This document shows positions 52,852-61,577 of a stretch of 64,000 nt of DNA, piece after piece. The first letter of the stretch is position 1. Each line of letters opens with the position of its first letter. Source of the stretch: Alphaproteobacteria bacterium (lineage in GTDB: Bacteria > Pseudomonadota > Alphaproteobacteria > Geminicoccales > Geminicoccaceae); the NCBI GenBank assembly GCA_026982705.1, contig JALSGP010000027.1:92017-156016 (forward strand), given 5' to 3'. The position numbers were made by a program, and so were the translations under genes. The notes beneath the pieces were generated by a model that had not been told where the DNA came from, searched no databases, and saw only the letters and a program-made list of their open reading frames with translations.

Positions 52852-55800
52852 GTGCTCGCGGACCGCGGGAACACGCTCACGCAGGACGGTCTGCTGGTGG
52901 CGGCCTGGTCGCTCGGCGGTGGGCCGCTCCGCTGGGCCTTCGTCGACGGCGGCGCCGGGGGTCTGCTGCCGGATGCCGGTGCGCTTCCGGCCGATGCCAC
53001 CGAACGTGCCCTCGACGACGCCGAGAAGAGGCGGGTGCGCGACGCCTTCGACCTCTATGGGGGGCTGCTCGGCATCGACTTCACCGAGACCGCCGATCCC
53101 ACCACTGCCGACATCCTGGTCTCCGGCTGGAGCGGTACCGGCCACACCCATGTCCAGCTCGCCACCGCCGCGGCGCTCGACCCGAGTCGCCCGGCCACCA
53201 TCACCGCGGCCCACCTCCTCGTCTTCGATCCGCCCGGGGCCGACGGCACGGCGGCCTTCGCCGACCTGCTGGCGGCGCTGGGGGGCGGTCTCGGCCTCGC
53301 CACCGGGCGCTCCGGGGACGCTCCGCACGCGGACCACGTCCCCTATTCCCTGCGTGGCTGGTATCCCGCCGCCGCGAGCGGCGCGAGCGGCTCCTTCCCC
53401 GAGACCCCGCTCCTCTACGATCTGGACGTCCTCGCAGACGTCTACGGTCTCGCCACGGACCGCCTGGCCGGCGACGATGTCCACGTCTTCGGTGCCGGTG
53501 AACGACCGGTGAGGGTCCTCCTCGACACCGGCGGCACCGATCTCCTCGATGCCTCCGCCGCCGCGGAAGCGGTGGAGCTCGACCTGCGGCCGGGGTCGCT
53601 GAGCCGGCTCGGTGCCGGCGTCGATCACCATCTCGCCATCTGGTACGACACGGTGATCGAGAACGCCCGCGGTGGCGCCGGCGACGATCGCCTGATCGGC
53701 AACACGTTCGCCAACCGTCTCGAGGGCCGTGCCGGTGCCGACACGCTCACCGGCGGTGACGGCGACGATGTCCTCGACGGCGGCGCCGGCGACGATAGCC
53801 TCGACGGGGGTCCCGGTGCCGACCGGCTGATCGGCGGCGACGGACGCGACCTCCTCGAGGGTGCCTCCGGCGACGACACGCTCGACGGCGGACTCGACGA
53901 CGACCGGCTGCAGGGTGGTGAGGGTACCGACGTCCTGGCGGGTGGCGAGGGCGCCGACGTCCTCGACGGCGGCCCCGGCGACGATGTCCTCGACGGCGGT
54001 CCCGGCAACGACACGCTCGACGATTCCGGCGGCGGCGACGACGTGCTGCGCGGCGGCGACGGCGACGACGTCCTGGACGGCGGCGCCGGCCACGACCGGC
54101 TCGAGGGCGGCCCGGGCGACGACCGTCTCACCGACGGCTCCGGCAACGACACCCTCCTTGGCGGTCCCGGCCGCGACATCCTCACCGCCACCGCCGGTGA
54201 CGACATGCTGGAGGGTGGTGCGGACGACGACGAACTCTCGGGCGGCGCCGGCGACGATACGCTGGACGGCGGTGACGGCAACGATCGGCTGTTCGGTCAG
54301 GCCGACGACGACACCCTGCGGGGCGGGGCCGGTGACGACGTGCTCGAGGGAAGCTCGGGGCAGGACGTGCTCGAGGGCGGCGCCGGCGACGATACGCTGG
54401 ACGGCGGCTCCGGCGACGACCGTCTCGCGGGCGGTGACGGCGACGACGTCATGGACGCCAGCAGCGGCAACGACACGCTCGACGGTGGCGCCGGCGACGA
54501 CGTGCTGCGCGGCGGCGACGGCAACGACCGGCTGGTGGGCGGTCCGGGCGACGACATCCTGGAGGGCGGGGCCGGCGACGACATCTACGTCTTCGCCGAG
54601 ACGTTCGTGGGCCGGGATACCCTCAAGGATACCGGTGGCATCGACACGCTGGACGCCAGCGGCCAGCTGCTGCCGGTGGTCCTCGATCTGCGTCCGCGGG
54701 CCCGCAGCGGCATCGGTGCCGCCGCACCGGGCGCCACGACGCCCGCCGTCGCCAATCTGACCCTCAAGGGTTCGACCCTGATCGAACACGCCATTGGTGG
54801 CGCCGGCGACGATCGCCTCGTCGGCAACGACGCCGCCAATCGCCTCGAGGGTCGGGGCGGCGAGGATCGCCTCGACGGCGGCGGCGGCGACGATGTCCTC
54901 GACGGCGGGCCCGGCGCCGACGTGCTGCGCGGAGGGGCCGGCCGCGACGTCTTCCTGGCCGGCGACGGGGATCGCATCGAGGACTTCGAGACCGGCGAGG
55001 CCCTCCGGGTCGCCGGTGCCGACCCCGCCCGTCTCTCGCACCGGGTGACGGTGGGTCCCGTCGAGAGCTGGGTGGAGATCGACCGCGACGGCGATGGCCG
55101 CACCGATCTGCGGGTGACCATCGTCGATCTGCCGCGGGGCGACTTCACACCGGTGGCCGGCAGCGGCTGGGTCGATCTGGTGCTGGCACGCGGCGCCCCT
55201 GCGCCGGCGCCCGGCGTCGGCGGTGGCCGCGACCGTTGGCGCGGGACCGACGGCGACGACGAGGTCCACGCCGGTGCCGGCAACGACCAGCTCCGCGCCG
55301 GAGCCGGGGACGACGACGTCTACGGTGAGGGCGGCAACGACCGCATCTGGGGCGAGAGCGGTGACGATCTGCTCGACGGCGGTCCCGGGAACGACCGCAT
55401 CTTCGGCGGCCCCGGCGTCGACGACATCTACGGCGGCGACGGCAACGACCGGCTGTGGGGCGATTCCGAGACCGACCGCATCTTCGGCGGACCCGGAAAC
55501 GACCGCGTCTTCGGCGGCAGCGGCGCCGACCGGCTCGAGGGCGAGGACGGCCAGGACCGGCTGAAGGGCGGCCCGGGTGCGGATGTGATCTTCGGCCAGG
55601 ACGGCAATGATCGCATCTGGGGCGACGAGGACGCGGACACCCTCGACGGCGGCGCCGGGCGCGATCTGCTGCGCGGGGGCCTCGGTGACGACCTGCTGCG
55701 GGGCGGCGACGATCCCGACCGGCTGTGGGGCGACGCCGGCGACGATGTCCTGGTGGGCGGTGCCGGCGACGACCGGCTCGACGGCGGCCCCGGCCGCGAT

Positions 55801-56034
55801 CGCTGGGAGGTGGACGGATCGCCGGCCGGCTACCGCCTCGCCCACCGCGGCCGCAAATGGATCCTCCAGGACGTCGATCCCGCCGATGGCGACGACGGCC
55901 GCGATCTCGCGAAGAACGTGGAATTCCTCCTCTTCGGCGACGGCACCGGTGTGGATCTCGGGCAACTGCCCGCGAAATTCGCGGCGACCCCGGTGGACGA
56001 CCTGTTGGCCCTGCACCCGGGTGCGGTGTTATGA
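52852..56034 (+). CDS. RTX protein with a serralysin-like domain that lacks the zinc site
   Basis: 1060 residues, GTG start with GGAGGAG ahead. Residues 1-270 follow the same plan as the upstream protease, ending in the same [21 protein letters not shown] segment (there YDVEALERLYGLRPGVAAGDD). In place of HEIGHALGLGHP it has [12 protein letters not shown] (residues 141-152), so all three His ligands and the base Glu are replaced, and the Met-turn region reads PYSLRGWYP. It is a pseudoprotease by this reading. Two long RTX arrays (about 270-560 and 780-990) follow, with a beta-rich segment between, then the common C-terminal module. Probably exported; binding or structural role inferred. Confidence 0.85.
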   Translation: MLADRGNTLTQDGLLVAAWSLGGGPLRWAFVDGGAGGLLPDAGALPADATERALDDAEKRRVRDAFDLYGGLLGIDFTETADPTTADILVSGWSGTGHTHVQLATAAALDPSRPATITAAHLLVFDPPGADGTAAFADLLAALGGGLGLATGRSGDAPHADHVPYSLRGWYPAAASGASGSFPETPLLYDLDVLADVYGLATDRLAGDDVHVFGAGERPVRVLLDTGGTDLLDASAAAEAVELDLRPGSLSRLGAGVDHHLAIWYDTVIENARGGAGDDRLIGNTFANRLEGRAGADTLTGGDGDDVLDGGAGDDSLDGGPGADRLIGGDGRDLLEGASGDDTLDGGLDDDRLQGGEGTDVLAGGEGADVLDGGPGDDVLDGGPGNDTLDDSGGGDDVLRGGDGDDVLDGGAGHDRLEGGPGDDRLTDGSGNDTLLGGPGRDILTATAGDDMLEGGADDDELSGGAGDDTLDGGDGNDRLFGQADDDTLRGGAGDDVLEGSSGQDVLEGGAGDDTLDGGSGDDRLAGGDGDDVMDASSGNDTLDGGAGDDVLRGGDGNDRLVGGPGDDILEGGAGDDIYVFAETFVGRDTLKDTGGIDTLDASGQLLPVVLDLRPRARSGIGAAAPGATTPAVANLTLKGSTLIEHAIGGAGDDRLVGNDAANRLEGRGGEDRLDGGGGDDVLDGGPGADVLRGGAGRDVFLAGDGDRIEDFETGEALRVAGADPARLSHRVTVGPVESWVEIDRDGDGRTDLRVTIVDLPRGDFTPVAGSGWVDLVLARGAPAPAPGVGGGRDRWRGTDGDDEVHAGAGNDQLRAGAGDDDVYGEGGNDRIWGESGDDLLDGGPGNDRIFGGPGVDDIYGGDGNDRLWGDSETDRIFGGPGNDRVFGGSGADRLEGEDGQDRLKGGPGADVIFGQDGNDRIWGDEDADTLDGGAGRDLLRGGLGDDLLRGGDDPDRLWGDAGDDVLVGGAGDDRLDGGPGRDRWEVDGSPAGYRLAHRGRKWILQDVDPADGDDGRDLAKNVEFLLFGDGTGVDLGQLPAKFAATPVDDLLALHPGAVL
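55888..56028 (+). repeat. Tail repeat A, nearly identical to 57216-57356
   Basis: A 56-base block (55888-55943) and a 78-base block (55951-56028) are identical to 57216-57271 and 57279-57356 in the next gene, separated by seven bases that differ in part. Synonymous positions are conserved too, so the tail was copied recently or homogenised by gene conversion. Confidence 0.88.
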
Positions 56035-56096
56035 GATCTCGCGTTAGGCGCGATATACGACTCATGCAACTCTCGCTTCGATAGAGGAGAGCGACC

Positions 56097-57362
56097 ATGC
56101 CGCATGAAGGACATCGTCGGGCCCTGCGCGCCCCCGACCGATCCGACGCGTTCGACCGTCGGCCGTGGTCCGAGGAGACCCCTTGGCTCCTCGCCGAGGA
56201 CGAGGACGGGACTTCCATAGCCCCCTCGTCCCGGACGACCGATCCGTGGACGGCGCTGCTCCCCGCGTTCAAGGGCGCCGGCAAACCGGTCCGCTTTTCC
56301 GGCACCGATGCCGGCGAATACGCGATCGGCTCGGCGGCCGCCGATCGCCTGGACCTCGCCGGTGGCGACGATGTCGCCTACGGATACGACGGAAACGACC
56401 GCATCTGGGGCGGATCGGGGGACGACACCCTGTACGGACACGGCGGCAACGACCGCATCTGGGGCGACGACGGCGCCGACCTGCTATACGGCGGCGACGG
56501 CAACGACCGACTGTGGGCCGGCGCCGGCAACGACATCGTCTACGGGGGTGCGGGCAACGACCGGATCGAAGGGGGCCCCGGTGACGACCAGATCTGGAGC
56601 GCCGAGGGCCGGAACAGGATCGACGGTGGAGAGGGCAACGACTTTCTCCGCGGAGGCCTCGGCACGGATCGACTGCGGGGTGGTGCGGGCGACGACAGGA
56701 TCTATGGCGACGCGGGAGACGATGTCGCCCACGGCGACGAGGGCGACGACCGGATATACGGGCAGCAAGGCAGGGACCGCCTGTGGGGCGATGCCGGCAA
56801 CGACTGGATCGATGGCAACGACGGCGACGACCGCATCTGGGGTGGCGACGGTGGCGACACCCTGTATGGCAGCGGCGGCGCGGATCGTGTATGGGGCGAT
56901 GCCGGCGACGACTGGATCGACGGCAACGACGGCGACGACCGCATCTGGGGTGGCGACGGTGGCGACACCCTGTATGGCAGCGGCGGCGCAGATCGTGTGT
57001 GGGGCGGTGCCGGCGACGACCTGGTGCTAGGGATCGCAGGCGACGACCGCCTGTGGGGCGATGCCGGTGACGACTTCCTCGTAGGCGGTGCCGGCGACGA
57101 CCGCATCGACGGCGGGAGCGGAAACGACACCTGGAAGGTCGACGGGGGCACGAGCGCCTACGAGCTCGCCCGCCGCGGCCGCGCGTGGATCCTCCGGGAC
57201 ATCGATCCCACCGACGGCGACGACGGCCGCGATCTCGCGAAGAACGTGGAATTCCTCCTCTTCGGCGACGGAACCAAGGTGGATCTCGGGCAACTGCCCG
57301 CGAAATTCGCGGCGACCCCGGTGGACGACCTGTTGGCCCTGCACCCGGGTGCGGTGGTCTGA
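56097..57362 (+). CDS. RTX-repeat protein without enzyme domain
   Basis: 421 residues. About 75 residues of no recognised type (DPWTALLPAFKGAGKPVRFSGTDAGEYAIG) precede a long array of GGxGxDxLxG repeats, with many xDRIWG units, up to about residue 345. The end [52 protein letters not shown] is nearly identical to the preceding gene. GAGGAG before the ATG. The coding sequence contains a 108-base tandem duplication. Likely a calcium-binding, type I-secreted surface or matrix protein; the function is unknown. Confidence 0.83.
   Translation: MPHEGHRRALRAPDRSDAFDRRPWSEETPWLLAEDEDGTSIAPSSRTTDPWTALLPAFKGAGKPVRFSGTDAGEYAIGSAAADRLDLAGGDDVAYGYDGNDRIWGGSGDDTLYGHGGNDRIWGDDGADLLYGGDGNDRLWAGAGNDIVYGGAGNDRIEGGPGDDQIWSAEGRNRIDGGEGNDFLRGGLGTDRLRGGAGDDRIYGDAGDDVAHGDEGDDRIYGQQGRDRLWGDAGNDWIDGNDGDDRIWGGDGGDTLYGSGGADRVWGDAGDDWIDGNDGDDRIWGGDGGDTLYGSGGADRVWGGAGDDLVLGIAGDDRLWGDAGDDFLVGGAGDDRIDGGSGNDTWKVDGGTSAYELARRGRAWILRDIDPTDGDDGRDLAKNVEFLLFGDGTKVDLGQLPAKFAATPVDDLLALHPGAVV
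56790..57005 (+). repeat. 108-base tandem duplication inside the third RTX gene
   Basis: Two 36-codon units in tandem (56790-56897 and 56898-57005) that differ at four bases only, one nonsynonymous (Asn/Asp). Each starts with GDAG(N/D)DWIDG and ends in ADRVWG. This is a recent unit expansion of the RTX array. Confidence 0.9.
57216..57356 (+). repeat. Tail repeat B, nearly identical to 55888-56028
   Basis: Partner of tail repeat A. It encodes the end of the third RTX protein, from about [17 protein letters not shown] to the C-terminal AV. Confidence 0.88.
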
Positions 57363-57389
57363 AAGGCCGGGTGGTCCCGCTTGCGGCGC

Positions 57390-57418
57390 TTGACCCGCCC
57401 GGCGAGGATCCCCACCTG
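57390..57418 (+). promoter_or_regulatory. Sigma-32-type heat-shock promoter of hsp20
   Basis: CTTGACC, a 14-base spacer and CCCCACCT, about 100 bases before the hsp20 ATG. It has the same layout as the htpG promoter. Confidence 0.7.
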
Positions 57419-57518
57419 CGGGGCGAACGCGGTCCGCCGATCCGGGGGCCGCGCGGATCGGGCGTCCGGGACGGGCCGGGGGTCGTCCCGGAGGCCGTCG
57501 CTCGAAGGAGGACACACC

Positions 57519-57989
57519 ATGCGCGAATTCGATCTGGGGCCGCTCTTGCGCTCCACCGTCGGCTTCGACACCCTCGACAAGCTGTTCGAGACGGTCTTCC
57601 GCGAGCCCGCGCGCGAGAGCTCCTATCCGCCCTACGACATCGTCAAGCTGGACGATCGGCACTACCGCATCGTCATGGCGGTGGCCGGCTTCGGCCCCGA
57701 GGACCTGGAGGTGCTCACCGAAGACCACCAGCTGGTGGTGCGCGGCCGCATCCGCCGCCGCGAGGAGGAGAACGTCCGCTATCTCCATCGAGGCATCGCC
57801 CGCCGCGCCTTCGAGCACCGCTTCCAGCTCGCCGAACAGATGCGGGTGCTCGGGGCCGGCCTCGAGAACGGGCTGCTGACCGTCGACCTCGAGCGGATCG
57901 TGCCCGAACGTCCGAAACCCCACCGCATCCAGATCCGCACCGGCCGAGCGCCAGGGCCCGCCGTTGAAGCGGAGAGAACACGGGGTTAG
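57519..57989 (+). CDS. Small heat-shock protein Hsp20
   Basis: 156 residues. An alpha-crystallin domain runs from YPPYDIVKLDDRHYRIVMAVAGFGPEDLEV to ENGLLTVDLERIVPE, and includes the family's RGIARRAFEHRFQL motif (GxxxRxFxRxFxL) and the GLENGLLT loop. N-terminus MREFDLGPLLRSTVGFDTLDKLFE as in the IbpA group. It holds unfolded proteins for refolding. AAGGAGG precedes the ATG. Confidence 0.95.
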   Translation: MREFDLGPLLRSTVGFDTLDKLFETVFREPARESSYPPYDIVKLDDRHYRIVMAVAGFGPEDLEVLTEDHQLVVRGRIRRREEENVRYLHRGIARRAFEHRFQLAEQMRVLGAGLENGLLTVDLERIVPERPKPHRIQIRTGRAPGPAVEAERTRG

Positions 57990-58044
57990 ATCGGGGAGCG
58001 GTCGGGCGGAGCCCCGCTCCGCCCCGTGCGCGAGACGGAGCGTC

Positions 58045-58857
58045 ATGGCCGATGCCGATCCCCGCCCCCTCGTCGGGGTGACGGCCTGTCTGCGGCGCGA
58101 GGAGCACTACGCCGTCCATCGGGTGGTGGACAAATATGTGGACGCGGTGGTGGACGGAGCCGACGCCGTACCGCTGATCGTGCCGGCGCTGGGCGAACGC
58201 CTCGATCCCGACGCCCTCCTCGCCGGCCTCGACGGCATCCTCGTCACCGGCAGCCCCTCCAATGTGGACCCCCGGCACTATGGCGGTCCGCCGCCGCCGG
58301 TGGACGAGCTCCTCGATCCCGCCCGCGACGCCACGGTGCTGCCGCTGATCCGCCGGGCCCTGGATCTCGGCGTCCCGCTCCTCGCCATCTGCCGCGGCAT
58401 CCAGGAACTCAACGTGGCCCTCGGCGGCACTCTCCATCCGCGGCTCCACCAAGTGCCGGGGCGCCGCGACCACCGCGCCGACAAGCGCCGTCCCTGGCCG
58501 GAACGCTACGAGCCCGTCCACCGGGTGCGGATCCTGCCCGGCGGCGTGCTGGCACGCCTGTTCGACGGCGACATCCTCGAGGTCAATTCCCTCCACGGCC
58601 AGGGGCTCGACCGGCTGGCACCGGGACTGCGGGTGGAGGCGGTGGCGGAGGACGGTACCGTCGAGGCGGTGAGCGTCGAGCGTGCCCGGGCCTTCGCCCT
58701 CGCCGTGCAGTGGCATCCGGAATGGCGGGTGCGGGAGAAACCCGATCACCTGCGGCTGTTCCGGGCCTTCGGCGAGGCGGCGCGGTGCCGGGCACGGGAA
58801 AGGACGGGACATGGACGGTCAGAGCGCGCGACGGCGCTTCGAGGCGTGGGTACGTGA
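58045..58857 (+). CDS. puuD: Gamma-glutamyl-GABA hydrolase (PuuD-like)
   Basis: 270 residues of class I amidotransferase type. VTACLRREEHYAVHRVVDKYVDAV, the nucleophile Cys in LLAICRGIQELNVALGG, EVNSLHGQGLDRL, and the WHPEW His/Glu pair are all present. It cleaves gamma-glutamyl-GABA to GABA and glutamate in the putrescine route. ATG at 58045 with GGAG. The C-terminus overlaps the puuA start by 47 bases, so the two are coupled. Confidence 0.9.
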   Translation: MADADPRPLVGVTACLRREEHYAVHRVVDKYVDAVVDGADAVPLIVPALGERLDPDALLAGLDGILVTGSPSNVDPRHYGGPPPPVDELLDPARDATVLPLIRRALDLGVPLLAICRGIQELNVALGGTLHPRLHQVPGRRDHRADKRRPWPERYEPVHRVRILPGGVLARLFDGDILEVNSLHGQGLDRLAPGLRVEAVAEDGTVEAVSVERARAFALAVQWHPEWRVREKPDHLRLFRAFGEAARCRARERTGHGRSERATALRGVGT

Positions 58858-60172
58858 GCACCACGTCACCGAGGTCGAGTGCATCCTCCCCGACATCAAC
58901 GGCATCGCTCGCGGCAAGATCCTCCCCACCGACAAGTTCCTGCGCACCGTGGAGGAGGACACGCTGCGGCTGCCGGAGAGCATCTTCGCGCAGACGGTGA
59001 CGGGCGAGGATCCCGAGGACGGGGTGATCGATCCCGTCGACCGCGACGTGCGGCTCAGGCCCGATTTCGGCTCCCTGCGGCTGGTCCCCTGGTACGACGA
59101 GCCCACGGCGGTGGTGATCGTCGACTGCCACTATCACGATGGCCGGGCGGTGCCCTTCTACAGCCGCCACGTGCTGCAGCGGGTGCTGGCGCGCTATCGC
59201 GAGGCGGGGCTCAGGCCGGTGGTGGCGCCCGAGCTCGAGTTCTTCTTCACCAAGATCAACACCGATCCCGACTATCCGCTGGAGCCGCCCGTGGGCCGCT
59301 CCCGCCGTCCCGAGACCGCGCGCCAGAGTTTCGGGATCGACGCCGTCAACGAGTTCGACCCGGTCTTCGAGGACGTCTACGACTGGTGCGAGGTGATGGA
59401 CATCGACATCGACACCCTCACCCACGAGGCCGGGGCGGCGCAGATGGAGATCAACTTCAACCACGGGGATCCGCTGGAGCTGGCCGATCAGGCCTTCCTC
59501 TTCAAGCGCACCGTCCGCCAGGCGGCCCTCAAGCACGGCATCTACGCCACCTTCATGGCCAAGCCCATGGAGACCGAGCCCGGCTCGGCCATGCACGTCC
59601 ACGTGAGCCTCTATGACGAGGCGAGCGGTCGCAACGTCTTCGCCGGCCGCGAGGGGGAACGCTTCTCCGGGATCTTCTACCGGTTCATCGGCGGTCTCCA
59701 GAAATACCTCCCCGCCGCGATGCTGCTGCTGGCGCCCAACGTCAACTCCTACCGCCGTCTCCGGCGCTGGTCGACAGCGCCCATCAACGTCCACTGGGGC
59801 ATCGAGAACCGGACGGTGGGCCTGCGCGTGCCGGAGTCCCGCCCCGAGGCCACCCGCGTGGAGAACCGGGTAGCGGGGGCCGACGCCAATCCCTACCTGG
59901 CCATCGCCGCCACCCTCGCCTGCGGCTGGCTCGGTCTCGAACAGGGGCTGGAGCCCACCGAGCCCGTCGAGGGCAGCGCCTATCGGCTGGCCCAGACCCT
60001 GCCCCAGCAGATGCCGGACGCCATGCGCAAGCTGCGCCAGTGCCGCCCCCTCGAGGAGCTGCTGGGCGAGGAATTCGTGGCCCTGCTGCTCGCCGTCAAA
60101 CGGGCCGAGCACGACGCCTATCAGCGGGTGATCTCGAGCTGGGAGCGCGAGCACCTGCTGCTCAACGTCTGA
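58811..60172 (+). CDS. puuA: Glutamine-synthetase-family gamma-glutamylputrescine synthetase
   Basis: 453 residues. ECILPDINGIARGKILPTDKF, VAPELEFFFTKIN, HEAGAAQMEINFNHGDPLELADQAFLFKRTVRQAALKHGIYATFMAKP, GSAMHVHVSL, and NVNSYRRL with RVENRVAGADANPYLAIAA make the GS fold. The PuuA group lacks the adenylylation Tyr of GlnA, and its place beside puuD and the transaminase points to putrescine as substrate. It ligates glutamate to putrescine using ATP. Confidence 0.9.
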   Translation: MDGQSARRRFEAWVREHHVTEVECILPDINGIARGKILPTDKFLRTVEEDTLRLPESIFAQTVTGEDPEDGVIDPVDRDVRLRPDFGSLRLVPWYDEPTAVVIVDCHYHDGRAVPFYSRHVLQRVLARYREAGLRPVVAPELEFFFTKINTDPDYPLEPPVGRSRRPETARQSFGIDAVNEFDPVFEDVYDWCEVMDIDIDTLTHEAGAAQMEINFNHGDPLELADQAFLFKRTVRQAALKHGIYATFMAKPMETEPGSAMHVHVSLYDEASGRNVFAGREGERFSGIFYRFIGGLQKYLPAAMLLLAPNVNSYRRLRRWSTAPINVHWGIENRTVGLRVPESRPEATRVENRVAGADANPYLAIAATLACGWLGLEQGLEPTEPVEGSAYRLAQTLPQQMPDAMRKLRQCRPLEELLGEEFVALLLAVKRAEHDAYQRVISSWEREHLLLNV

Positions 60173-60194
60173 CGTCCTTCGTGCGGGAGGGATC

Positions 60195-61577
60195 ATGGCC
60201 CCCATCGCCGACGCCGAACGCCGACGGCTGCGGGATCTCGATGCCCGTCATCACCTCCATCCCTTCACCGTCCACCACGATCTCGCCCGCCGCGGCAGCC
60301 GGGTGGTGGTGCGGGCGGAGGGGGCGTGGATCGAGACGGCGGACGGCCGGCGCCTGCTGGACGGCATGGCGGGACTGTGGTGCGTCAACGTGGGCTACGG
60401 CCGCGAGGAGCTGGTGCGGGCCGGCCGTGCCCAGCTCGCGGAACTCCCCTACTACAACACCTTCTTCCAGTGCACCACGCCGCCCGCCACCGAGCTCGCC
60501 GCCGAACTCGCCCGGCTGCTGCCGGCGGGGATGGAGCGGATCTTCTTCGGCTGTTCCGGCTCCGAGGCCAACGACACGGCCGTCAAGTCGGTGTGGTATT
60601 TCTGGAACCTGCAGGGCCGGCCCGAGAAGAAGCACATCGTATCCCGCCGCTCCGCCTATCACGGCGTCGGCCTCGGCTCCGGCTCCCTCTCCGGTCTCGC
60701 CCACATGCACGCCCCCTTCGACCTGCCGCTGGAACGCTTCCACCACATCGGCGATCCCCACTGGTTCCGCGACGGCGGCGATCTCGATCCCGACTCCTTC
60801 GGCCGTCTCGCCGCCTCCTGGCTGGAGGAGAAGATCCTGGAGCTGGGGCCGGAGCGGGTCGCCGCCTTCTGGGGCGAGCCGATCCAGGGCGCCGGCGGCG
60901 CCATCGTGCCGCCGGCCAGCTACTGGCCGGAGATCGAGCGCATCTGCCGGAAGTACGACGTGCTGCTGGTGGCCGACGAGGTGATCACCGGCTTCGGCCG
61001 CACCGGCCGCACCTTCGGCTTCGAGACCTTCGGCTTCACGCCGGACATCGTGGTGATGGCCAAGGGCCTCTCCTCCGGCTACCAGCCCATCTCGGCGGTG
61101 GCCTTCGGACGGCGCGTGGGCGAGGCCATCTTCGCCGCCGACACCGAATTCGCCCACGGCGTCACCTACGCCGGCCATCCCGTCGCCTGCCGGGTGGCGC
61201 TGGCCAATCTGCGGCTGATGGCCCGCGAGGGCCTGTTCACCCGCGCCGCGGGTCCGGCCGGTGCACGCTTCCGCCGACGCCTCGAAGCGCTGGCCCATCA
61301 TCCGCTGGTGGGCGAGGTGCGGGTGTGCGGCTTTCTCGCCGGCATCGAACTGGTGGCGGACAAGGAGGCCCGACGCCCCTTCCCGCCGGAGCGGGGAGTG
61401 GGCCTGCGCGCCCGCGAGATCGCCATCGAGGAGGGGATCGTCATGCGGGCGGTGCGGGATACCATGATCCTCGCCCCGCCCCTCACCCTCTCCGACGGGG
61501 AGATCGACTTCCTCGCCGAGGCCGTCCGCCGCACCTTCGACCGTCTCGCGGCCGAGCTCGATCGGAGCTCAGGCTGA
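60195..61577 (+). CDS. Class III transaminase, putrescine/GABA type (SpuC-like)
   Basis: 460 residues. DGMAGLWCVNVGYGREELVRAG, YYNTFFQCTTPPATELAAELARLLPAGMERIFFGCSGSEANDTAVKSVWYFW, AFWGEPIQGAGGAIVPP, VADEVITGFGRTGRTFGFETFGFTPDIVVMAKGLSSGYQPISAV (pyridoxal Lys) and the terminal LTLSDGEIDFLAEA are those of SpuC or related omega-amino acid:pyruvate transaminases. With puuD and puuA it forms a putrescine-degradation operon; the exact amine is inferred. Confidence 0.87.
   Translation: MAPIADAERRRLRDLDARHHLHPFTVHHDLARRGSRVVVRAEGAWIETADGRRLLDGMAGLWCVNVGYGREELVRAGRAQLAELPYYNTFFQCTTPPATELAAELARLLPAGMERIFFGCSGSEANDTAVKSVWYFWNLQGRPEKKHIVSRRSAYHGVGLGSGSLSGLAHMHAPFDLPLERFHHIGDPHWFRDGGDLDPDSFGRLAASWLEEKILELGPERVAAFWGEPIQGAGGAIVPPASYWPEIERICRKYDVLLVADEVITGFGRTGRTFGFETFGFTPDIVVMAKGLSSGYQPISAVAFGRRVGEAIFAADTEFAHGVTYAGHPVACRVALANLRLMAREGLFTRAAGPAGARFRRRLEALAHHPLVGEVRVCGFLAGIELVADKEARRPFPPERGVGLRAREIAIEEGIVMRAVRDTMILAPPLTLSDGEIDFLAEAVRRTFDRLAAELDRSSG

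Noticed and set aside
49606..56016. Open frame of 2136 codons on the minus strand across the RTX genes
   Set aside because: Low-complexity Val/Ala/Gly antisense of RTX repeats and the regulator gene; the plus-strand frames have protease and RTX motifs.
50620..57362. Short-period DNA repeats that could be read as a CRISPR-like or satellite array
   Set aside because: The periodicity is the nine-residue RTX codon pattern (27 bases); there are no separate spacers, and it is protein-coding.
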